NCBI GenBank assembly: GCA_947503115.1
Contig: CANNCS010000026.1
Coordinates: forward strand, 1 to 39,863
Length of the DNA stretch: 39,863 nucleotides
Reading direction: 5' to 3'
From: an uncultured Marivita sp.
GTDB taxonomy: Bacteria; Pseudomonadota; Alphaproteobacteria; Rhodobacterales; Rhodobacteraceae
Part shown: in pieces, positions 15,777-22,592 of the stretch
Layout of the letters: each line of letters opens with the position of its first letter
How positions within the stretch are numbered: the stretch's first letter is position 1
The notes under the pieces: model-generated
What the model was told of the DNA's origin: nothing
Databases searched by the model: none
Seen by the model: the letters and a program-made list of their open reading frames with translations, nothing else
Position numbers and translations under genes: made by a program

Positions 15777-17255
15777 TCAGTCGACCGTGATCTTATGCCA
15801 GCGCACGGCGTCGTTTTTGACCGCATCGAGGTCCTTGACCCGCGAAGACACGCCCACCAGCCGGGTCACGGTATAGGGGATCAGAGTGCCGCTGTTTTCC
15901 GACAGGTACTGCTGCGCCTTGACATAGATCGCCTTGCGCTTGTCGAAATCCAGCTCGCGACGCGACTCCGCGAGCATCGCGTCAAAGGCTTCGTCCTTGA
16001 AGTAGCTCTCGTTCCACTTGGCGGTGGAGAGATAGATTTCATGCAGCGCCTGATCGGCCGGGCGTTCGTTCCACCGGGTGGCTGCAACGTCCTTCTTCAT
16101 CCAGACCTCGGACCAGTAACCATCGGTCGGCATCTGAACCACGTTTACCCGGATACCTGCGGCGGCCGCTTGTTCCTGATAGGCGACGGCCAGTGTCGGC
16201 CATGTTGGCTCCAGCGTGGCCACATGCACGTCAACGTCGATCCCGTCGGGATAGCCCGCTTCGGCCAGCAATGCCTTGGCGCCCTCGATGTCCTGTGGAC
16301 AAGACATGTCGGCGCGATACTGGTCATTCGGTTCGACCGGCGCGTCGCAGGCAACGACGCCCTGACCACCCAGCACCAGTTTCACCAGTTCTTCACGGTC
16401 GGCGGCCATGCGCACCGCCTTGCGCACGCGCACATCGTTGAAGGGTTCCACATCGGTGCGGAAAACCAGTCCACGCCAGTTTCCGGTGGGAATGACCTGA
16501 ACGTTGAACTTATCCGATCCGGTCAGCATGATCTGCTGCTGCGCGGTGATGCCGCGTTCCATGTCGATCTGCCCCCCCAGAAGCGCCTGAAGCCGGGCCT
16601 GACCATCTGCGATGCCGATGACTTCCATCTGCGCCACTCCGGGCGCGCCTTCCCAGTAGTCCGGGTTCGCGACCAGCACGGTGGTGCCTTCGGCGTCAAA
16701 AGTCTCGACCTTGAACGGACCGGTGCCGTTGCCCGTGGTGGCGATCGTATCGCCTGAGCCTTCGTTCAGCATCCGCAGGCGGTAATCCATCAACTGGAGC
16801 GGCATGTCGGCAAACGGCGTGTCCAGCGAGATCTGAACTGTCATGTCATCCAGCGCCTCGACGCCGGTGATCATCTTCACTGCCGAGCGTGCCGGGCTGT
16901 CGCTGTCCGGGTCCAGAACCCGATTGAGGGAATAGACCACATCGGCGGCTTCAAAGGTGCTGCCATCGTGAAACTTGATCCCGTCGCGCAGCTTGAATGT
17001 CCAGACCGTTGCATCTTCGTTGGACTCCCAGCTGGTCGCCAGATCCGGCTCCGGCTTGCCGTCCAGCCCTGGGCGCACGAGGCGGTTCATGATTTTCTCG
17101 GTGATTTGGAACACGCGCCCTTTGGAAATGGGATCAAGGCTTGATTGCGCCCCGAAGCCAAGTTCATGCGCCTGACGGAATGTGCCCGAAGGCTCGGCGG
17201 CAACCATGCCGGCAACCATCGCCGACACAGCCGTCATGGTAAGCAACTTTTTCAT
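15777..17255 (-). CDS. Periplasmic substrate-binding protein of the peptide/opine importer (SBP family 5)
   Basis: A 492-residue exported protein of the solute-binding family 5 (DppA/OppA-like). It has a Sec signal peptide (MKKLLTMTAVSAMVAGMVAA, cleaved about residue 20). The family signature region reads RPGLDGKPEPDLATSWESNED, followed by WTFKLRDGIKFHDGSTFEAADVVYSLNR. The upstream frame is open for 79 codons, but the ATG at 17255 has GGGAGG six to eleven bases ahead and begins the signal peptide, so it is clearly right. It determines what the importer binds, most likely a small peptide or N-substituted amino compound. It faces a divergent peptidase-E-like gene across 235 bases. Confidence 0.93.
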   Translation of the reverse strand: MKKLLTMTAVSAMVAGMVAAEPSGTFRQAHELGFGAQSSLDPISKGRVFQITEKIMNRLVRPGLDGKPEPDLATSWESNEDATVWTFKLRDGIKFHDGSTFEAADVVYSLNRVLDPDSDSPARSAVKMITGVEALDDMTVQISLDTPFADMPLQLMDYRLRMLNEGSGDTIATTGNGTGPFKVETFDAEGTTVLVANPDYWEGAPGVAQMEVIGIADGQARLQALLGGQIDMERGITAQQQIMLTGSDKFNVQVIPTGNWRGLVFRTDVEPFNDVRVRKAVRMAADREELVKLVLGGQGVVACDAPVEPNDQYRADMSCPQDIEGAKALLAEAGYPDGIDVDVHVATLEPTWPTLAVAYQEQAAAAGIRVNVVQMPTDGYWSEVWMKKDVAATRWNERPADQALHEIYLSTAKWNESYFKDEAFDAMLAESRRELDFDKRKAIYVKAQQYLSENSGTLIPYTVTRLVGVSSRVKDLDAVKNDAVRWHKITVD

Positions 17256-17490
17256 TTTTTCCTCCCATTGATGCGATGCTGATCTTCCGCGCCGCTTCTT
17301 GAAAATGTTCTTCCCCCAAGCCGACTGCGGACAAACACATATCGGCATTTCCATAGATGGCATTATTTTTATCCACTGCCCGTTTGGGTTCATACCTCCC
17401 ACATCCACTTTTGGCCTTTGACAGTCATGGCGCAAATACAGTTTGTTACGGGATGCATCCAGAAATCGAATATGAAGTGGCGTCGCTAAC

Positions 17491-18168
17491 ATGAAGATTA
17501 TCGCAATCGGCGGGGGGGGATTTACCCATGATACCTTCCCCGAGCTGGATGATTTCTGCCTGAACCAGACTGGTCGCAGAAACCCGCAGATCGCCTATAT
17601 CGGCACGGCAAACCATGACGACCCGGCAAAAATTGCCCGTTTCAAATCGCGCTTTGCCACAACGTCCAGCGCGCGAATTCACCTGCCAATGTCTTTGTCG
17701 GCAGCTGAGCTTGCCCGTGGTCTGGACGGCGTCGACCTGGTTTACGTCGGCGGAGGAAACACCGAAGAGTTGGTTAACACATGGCGTCGCAACGAATGGG
17801 ACCGCGTGCTGGGAGATGCTGCCCGGTCGGGGGTAACTCTGGCTGGCGTAAGTGCCGGGGCTGTCTGCTGGTTCGATGCGTTCCTGTTTAACTCGGGGCA
17901 AGGACCAATGCGCCCGCTTGCCGGTCTTGGTCTGATCCCGATGGGGGCTTGTCCACATTACTCGACCGAAACCGAACGGCATGCGGCACTGCACAAGGCC
18001 GTTGCAGATGGTGCGATGCCCACGACTCTTGCGATTGACGATGGCGCGGCGGTGTCATTTGAAAACGGTCGTCCATTGGCGATTTGCAGCGCTGCACCCG
18101 GGGCCGGGGTCCATCGTGTAAAACGGACCTACAAAGGAACTGAAGAATTGACGCTATCCCTTGGGTGA
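17491..18168 (+). CDS. Peptidase E-like serine peptidase (family S51)
   Basis: A 225-residue cytoplasmic enzyme of the S51 family, whose E. coli member cleaves Asp-X dipeptides. The nucleophile elbow is Ser121 in LAGVSAGAVCWFDAF, the acid/base region includes VYVGGGNTEELVN (84-96) and a His is seen in CPHYSTE (about 155). The GVSAGAVCWF version matches the Gram-positive YgaJ-like subgroup more than classic PepE, so specificity may differ. Start ATG at 17491 has only a weak ribosome site. It is divergent from the importer and convergent with lysR, whose 3' end it overlaps by 15 bases. Cleavage of imported dipeptide is the obvious inference. Confidence 0.85.
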   Translation: MKIIAIGGGGFTHDTFPELDDFCLNQTGRRNPQIAYIGTANHDDPAKIARFKSRFATTSSARIHLPMSLSAAELARGLDGVDLVYVGGGNTEELVNTWRRNEWDRVLGDAARSGVTLAGVSAGAVCWFDAFLFNSGQGPMRPLAGLGLIPMGACPHYSTETERHAALHKAVADGAMPTTLAIDDGAAVSFENGRPLAICSAAPGAGVHRVKRTYKGTEELTLSLG

Positions 18169-19065
18169 ACCGGCGGCTTCAGTCAAAAGCCAATCAAGAA
18201 CCACCGAAACCTCGCGTGTTCGTGGGCTGCTTGGGCGGCTCAGCAAATAAAACGAACGTTCAGGCACCAGTTCGATGTCGAAGGGTTTGACCAAATGACC
18301 AGCTTCGACGTCAGCGCTCACGAACGGGAACACTCCGAGCGACACCCCCTGACCGTAGAGCGCCGCCTGAAGGACAAGGTTGGAATCCGTGATGATCGTC
18401 TCGGCCACGGGAGCGAATTCGGCAACGCCGGCCAGCCTGAACCATGCGGCCCACTCGGATTTGTCACGCTGGTGGATCAGCGGGAACCGGGCAAGGTCGG
18501 CAGGCGTAGTCAGTCCCCCGCATGCCTCAAGTAGATCGGCTCGCAGGATGGGTGCATAGGTCGTATCGAGCAGTTTTTGGCTGTTGAGCCCGGACCAGTC
18601 CCCGGTGCCCCAATCGACAGCCAAGTGAGACGTCATCATCGCTGCATCCGTAATCCTTGGACTATCATGCAATACAAGGTCGATCTTGGGGTGCATTTTT
18701 CGAAAGCGCTTCAGCCGGGGCACCAGCCAACGCAATCCGAAAATCGGGCCCACCGCCAGCGTAACGGACTTGCGCCCCGGGTTCATATGCACCTCTACCT
18801 CGGCTCGGATGTCATCGAAAGCGCGGGTCACCACCTGACTTAGCGAGCGGCCTTCATCCGTCAGAACAACCGCGCGGGTCTTGCGGATGAACAGCTTGCA
18901 CCGCCAGTCTGCTTCGAGCTGTCTGATCTGGTTACTGACCGTCGTGGCGCTGACACACAGCTCGTCCGCGGCGTCCTTGAAGCTGAGCCGCCGTGCGGCG
19001 ACCTCGAACGTGCGCAGAGCCGTCAAGGGAAGGCTTTTTGGTTTCTGTGGCACCGGCCAATCCAA
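18154..19065 (-). CDS. LysR-family transcriptional regulator (GcvA-like)
   Basis: A 303-residue regulator. The N-terminal winged helix-turn-helix reads LRTFEVAARRLSFKDAADELCVSATTVSNQIRQLEADWRCKLFIRKTRAVVLTDEGR, with the GcvA-style start PLTALRTFEVAARR. A substrate-binding domain fills the rest; AVDWGTGDWSGL and GQGVSLGVFPFV are typical of the GcvA/AmpR subgroup. No ATG exists. TTG at 19065 and GTG at 19053 are the possible starts. It is divergent from the mttB operon across about 100 bases and ends next to the peptidase gene. Control of the mttB operon, and perhaps of the importer, is the natural inference. The inducer would be the transported compound or a product. Confidence 0.92.
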   Translation of the reverse strand: MDWPVPQKPKSLPLTALRTFEVAARRLSFKDAADELCVSATTVSNQIRQLEADWRCKLFIRKTRAVVLTDEGRSLSQVVTRAFDDIRAEVEVHMNPGRKSVTLAVGPIFGLRWLVPRLKRFRKMHPKIDLVLHDSPRITDAAMMTSHLAVDWGTGDWSGLNSQKLLDTTYAPILRADLLEACGGLTTPADLARFPLIHQRDKSEWAAWFRLAGVAEFAPVAETIITDSNLVLQAALYGQGVSLGVFPFVSADVEAGHLVKPFDIELVPERSFYLLSRPSSPRTREVSVVLDWLLTEAAGSPKG

Positions 19066-19088
19066 TAGATGCTGTTTTTTTTATCTAT
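19065..19088. promoter_or_regulatory. Possible LysR-type operator in the lysR-mttB gap
   Basis: ATAGAT (19065-19070) and ATCTAT (19083-19088) are exact inverted copies with a 12-base T-rich spacer. The pair lies at the TTG start of lysR, upstream of the divergent mttB. LysR regulators usually bind a partly palindromic site at such a place. The arms are only 6 bp, so chance is possible. Confidence 0.3.
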
Positions 19089-19162
19089 AGCGGCCCGATA
19101 ATTTACTTGTCGAGCAGGTTTGCCCTTGAAAGGCTTGAGGACGAAATGCAAGGGCCCGGAAA

Positions 19163-20689
19163 ATGGAACCCAAGTCCTCACGACAACGCCGCCGTGCCAG
19201 GGTCGAAGCCGCGCCCGCGGAACGACGTGCTGCGCCAGTGACGGGGAAGATGAAACCGTTAAGTGCCGATGACATGGCCCTTATCAACGCGGCATCCCTC
19301 GAGCTTCTTGAAGAAACCGGGCTCAGCAACGCGCCGGAGCCGGTCCAACAGGCTGTCGTCGCTTGTGGCGGCCAGCTGACAAACAACGGCCGGCTTTTGT
19401 TTCCGCGGCATCTTGTCGAGGCCGCGCTTGAGGGGCTGCGCCGCGATTTCACCTTGTGCGGTCGCAATTCGGATCATGACATCGAGATGACGGCAGCAAA
19501 GGTCCACACCGGATCGGGCGGAGCATCTCCTATGGTAGTAGACCTCACCACCAGAGAGTATCGCCCGGCCACACTGGCGGACCTCTATGCCGCTGCGCGC
19601 CTAGTGGATACACTTGATAATATTCACTTTTTCTCGCGATCTATGATTGCCCGTGACATGAGTACTACCCGTGAACTGGATATCAACACCGCCTATGCGG
19701 CACTTGCGGGAACCTGCAAACATGTCATGACCTCGGCCAGCGAGTCCGAGCATGTTCGCGATATTGCCGAGATGTGTTTCCTGTTGGCGGGATCGCAAAA
19801 GGTCTTTCAAGCCCGCCCATTTCTGTCTTTGAACATCAATCATGTGGTGCCGCCGCTGCAGTTTGACGCGCAGGCTTGCGATGTGCTGATGACCGGCGCA
19901 CGGCTTGGCCTGCCGGTAATGGTCAACACTTTCGGGCAGATGGGTGCATCAAGCCCTGTCACCATCGCGGGCTGTCTGGCCCAGACCAATGCCGAAACGC
20001 TGGCCGGGATGGTCCTGGCGTGGATTGCCAATCCTGACGTTATGGCAATCTATGGTGCCCGCCCGATGGTGACCGATCTGCGCTCGGGAGGAATGGCAGG
20101 TGGCAGCGGCGAACAGGCGATCCTGACCGCGGCCGCAAGCCAGATGGCGCAGTTCTACAACCTGTCAAATTCAACCATCGCCGGAGCTACGGATAGCAAA
20201 ATAGCAGACGCGCAGGCCGGATACGAAAAGGCACTGTCCGTGACCATGGCGGTTCAGGCGGGGGCCAATCTGGTGACACAGGCTGCTGGCACACAGGCTG
20301 GGCTGATGGCGACCTCTTTCGAGGCCTATGTAATCGACAACGATATGCTGGGCGCTATTCTTAGTGCGGCCTCGCCGATCGAAGTGACCACCAAGACGCT
20401 GGCCGTGGACGTTATCGCCCAAACGGTGCAGGGCGAGGGGCACTTTCTGGGTCATCCTGATACGTATGCAAGGATGAAATCGGATTTCGTCTATCCGGCC
20501 CACGCCGACCGGCAGCCTCCAGATACCTGGCTGGCCAACGGTGCGCCGACAATCAACAGTGCTGCCCGCCTCACTGCGGAGACAACACTGGCGACGCATT
20601 TCCCGAGCTACATTCCCGCTGCCATCGATCAGGAGCTACGGGCCCGTTTTGATATCCGGCTACCGGAAGAAAGGATGCGAAGACCTTGA
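19163..20689 (+). CDS. MttB-family trimethylamine/quaternary-amine methyltransferase (no pyrrolysine)
   Basis: A 508-residue TIM-barrel protein of the COG5598 MttB superfamily, which transfers a methyl group from a methylamine or betaine to a cobalamin-binding partner. The N-terminal basic region (SRQRRRARVEAAPAERRAA) is typical for alphaproteobacterial members. Other blocks are VHTGSGGASPMVVDLTTREYRPAT (near 112-135), LNINHVVPPLQFD, and GGMAGGSGEQAILTAAASQMAQFYNL near 310-335. The frame contains no amber codon, so it is a non-pyrrolysine member, such as the glycine-betaine methyltransferase type, and its substrate is probably a quaternary amine. The next genes follow with 4-base overlaps. 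No corrinoid protein or activase gene is visible in the window, so it must use one from elsewhere or act differently. Confidence 0.9.
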   Translation: MEPKSSRQRRRARVEAAPAERRAAPVTGKMKPLSADDMALINAASLELLEETGLSNAPEPVQQAVVACGGQLTNNGRLLFPRHLVEAALEGLRRDFTLCGRNSDHDIEMTAAKVHTGSGGASPMVVDLTTREYRPATLADLYAAARLVDTLDNIHFFSRSMIARDMSTTRELDINTAYAALAGTCKHVMTSASESEHVRDIAEMCFLLAGSQKVFQARPFLSLNINHVVPPLQFDAQACDVLMTGARLGLPVMVNTFGQMGASSPVTIAGCLAQTNAETLAGMVLAWIANPDVMAIYGARPMVTDLRSGGMAGGSGEQAILTAAASQMAQFYNLSNSTIAGATDSKIADAQAGYEKALSVTMAVQAGANLVTQAAGTQAGLMATSFEAYVIDNDMLGAILSAASPIEVTTKTLAVDVIAQTVQGEGHFLGHPDTYARMKSDFVYPAHADRQPPDTWLANGAPTINSAARLTAETTLATHFPSYIPAAIDQELRARFDIRLPEERMRRP

Positions 20690-21621
20690 AAATTGTGGTT
20701 ATGGGCGTCGGCGCAATGGGCTCTGTCTATGCTGCACTGCTGGCCGACGCAGGGCACGAAGTCTGGGCGGTTGATACATGGAAGGAACATATCGACACGA
20801 TCAATATGCAGGGCTTGCGGCTGCAAGGCGCCAGTGGCGATCGCGTTGTGTCCTCGATCCGGGCGACCACCGACGTGACCGATGTCGGTTCCTGCGATAT
20901 GTGCCTGATTGCCACAAAGGCGTCAGCTGTGGGCGCCGCCGCCCGTGCCGCCGCTCCGGTCATCGGACCTGACGCGCTGGTCTTGACGATCCAGAACGGG
21001 CTTGGCTCGGGTGAAAGGATCAGCCGCTATATTCCGTCCGGTAATGTCTTGCTGGGGGTTGCCGATGGCTTTGGCGCGTCGATGAAGGCGCCGGGCCATG
21101 CCCATCACAACGCTATGAAGCTGATCCGGATTGGTGAATTGGACGGTGGACTCACACCGCGTCTGGCCCGTATCGAAAAGGTCTGGCAGGGTGCTGGGTT
21201 CGATGCCCGGGCGTTTGAGAACATCACTCAATTGATCTGGGAAAAGTTCCTGTGCAACGTGACCTTCAGCGCGCCCTGCACCGTGTTCAATGAAACGGTG
21301 GGCGAATTGATGGCAGATCCCGAGCATTGGGCCATCGCGCTTGGTGCCATGAATGAAGCGTTCTCGATTGCCCGCCTCAAGAGCATCCCGCTGGGGTTCG
21401 AGGATCCGGTGGCCTATGTCACTGCATTCGGAGAAGGTATGCCAAAGGCGCGGCCGTCCATGTTGCTGGATCATATGGCAGGGCGTGTGTCTGAACTGGA
21501 AGCGATCAACGGGATCGTTCCGGTTCTGGGGCGGGAAGTCGGGGTCAGGACACCCTTTAATGACACGCTCTCAGCGATCCTGCGACAACGCGAAAGCCAG
21601 TTTGCGGGAGGGAAAGCATGA
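20686..21621 (+). CDS. Ketopantoate reductase-like NAD(P)-dependent dehydrogenase
   Basis: A 311-residue protein of the ApbA/PanE fold. The N-terminal Rossmann motif VMGVGAMGSVYAALLADAGHEVWAVD is complete, followed by CLIATKAS and VLTIQNGLGSGE. The C-terminal helical domain has LIWEKFLCNVTFSAPCTVFNE with the conserved Lys-Asn pair, and late SMLLDHMAGRVSELEAINGIV. The start is TTG at 20686, overlapping the mttB stop by 4 bases, and the product begins MKIVVMG. Real PanE serves pantothenate synthesis. The catabolic operon argues for another 2-keto or 2-hydroxy acid substrate, so panE is not assigned. Confidence 0.88.
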   Translation: MKIVVMGVGAMGSVYAALLADAGHEVWAVDTWKEHIDTINMQGLRLQGASGDRVVSSIRATTDVTDVGSCDMCLIATKASAVGAAARAAAPVIGPDALVLTIQNGLGSGERISRYIPSGNVLLGVADGFGASMKAPGHAHHNAMKLIRIGELDGGLTPRLARIEKVWQGAGFDARAFENITQLIWEKFLCNVTFSAPCTVFNETVGELMADPEHWAIALGAMNEAFSIARLKSIPLGFEDPVAYVTAFGEGMPKARPSMLLDHMAGRVSELEAINGIVPVLGREVGVRTPFNDTLSAILRQRESQFAGGKA

Positions 21622-22472
21622 ATATCGGATCGTTCCTGTTGGACGGAGAACCTTGTTATGGCGTATTTTCGGGCGAAACGGCCATCCCCGCCAGCTCAGA
21701 TTTTATTAAAGTTTTCCGCACCCTGCGCGACGTTCTAGACGCCGATGCCGTGGCAGCGTTACGTCAGGACACCGACCACGACCGCCATGTGCCGCTCTCT
21801 GAAATCAGGTTTCTTCCTCCGATCCCCAACCCGCGCAAGATCATCTGCGTTGGCATGAATTATCGCAAACCCTATCCGGTCGATGGCGTCGCTCCACCGG
21901 ATCCCGACAACATCATCCTTTTCGGAAAAGAACGCGAGGCGATGCTAGCGCATGGTGAGGCAATGGAGATCCCCGCCGGAGATGCGGCGAAGAGTTTTGA
22001 CTACGAGGGCGAAATTGCCGTGATCATCGGGCGCACGGCGCGCCATGTTGCGGTCACGGACGCGATGGATCACGTACTGGGCTATTCCGCCTTCAATGAC
22101 GGATCGGTGCGCGACTGGCAAAAGCACTCAGTCTACGCGGGAAAGAATTTTGCCCGATCTGGCGCATGGGGGCCATGGATTACGACCGCCGACAGTCTGC
22201 CCATGCCCGAGGAACTGGAACTGACCGTCACATTGAACGGCGACGTGATGCAGCATACGTTTGGCCGCGAGATGATTTTCTCGATTGCCGAGCAGATTGC
22301 CTATGCGTCGCATCTGTTCACCTTGCGGCCTGGCGATGTGATCGCCACGGGGTCTCCAGATGGCACCGGCGGGAGCAGGCGTCCGAAACGCTTTCTCATG
22401 CCCAGAGACAATGTGACGATTTCGATTGGCCCAGATTGTACGCTGATCAGCTCGGTTCAATCTGCTTCCTGA
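21618..22472 (+). CDS. Fumarylacetoacetate hydrolase-family protein
   Basis: A 284-residue protein of the FAH superfamily, whose members hydrolyse acylpyruvates or decarboxylate/isomerise keto acids with a divalent metal. The metal site is visible as FDYEGEIAVIIGR (Glu and Glu near residues 131-133) with an upstream IICVGMNYRKPYP and a late GDVIATGSPDGTGGSRRPKRFL. The usual C-terminal PxxFLxxGD-like segment is present as RFLMPRDNVTISI. It overlaps the preceding gene by 4 bases, so it is translationally coupled. It is the last gene of the operon and ends about 120 bases before the convergent ptsP. Exact substrate is unknown. Confidence 0.88.
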   Translation: MNIGSFLLDGEPCYGVFSGETAIPASSDFIKVFRTLRDVLDADAVAALRQDTDHDRHVPLSEIRFLPPIPNPRKIICVGMNYRKPYPVDGVAPPDPDNIILFGKEREAMLAHGEAMEIPAGDAAKSFDYEGEIAVIIGRTARHVAVTDAMDHVLGYSAFNDGSVRDWQKHSVYAGKNFARSGAWGPWITTADSLPMPEELELTVTLNGDVMQHTFGREMIFSIAEQIAYASHLFTLRPGDVIATGSPDGTGGSRRPKRFLMPRDNVTISIGPDCTLISSVQSAS

Positions 22473-22592
22473 TTGCGACGGGCGCGAGATGCGGGGGATC
22501 CTGCCTGACGCGATGCACGGTATCCTGCGATTGGTGTGGACGTAGCGAAATGGCGATTTGTCCCGCGGAGCCGCAATCCAACCCGTTGAGGA

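Noticed and set aside
15795-16757. 320-codon plus-strand open frame antisense to the binding-protein gene
   Set aside because: Shadow frame. The minus-strand product has a signal peptide, a ribosome site and family motifs.
17256-17492. Upstream extension of the binding-protein frame
   Set aside because: The signal peptide starts at 17255 behind a strong GGGAGG site; the longer N-terminus would hide it.
19163-20689. Pyrrolysine-containing MttB
   Set aside because: The frame contains no in-frame TAG, so pyrrolysine is not needed; this is the non-pyrrolysine type.
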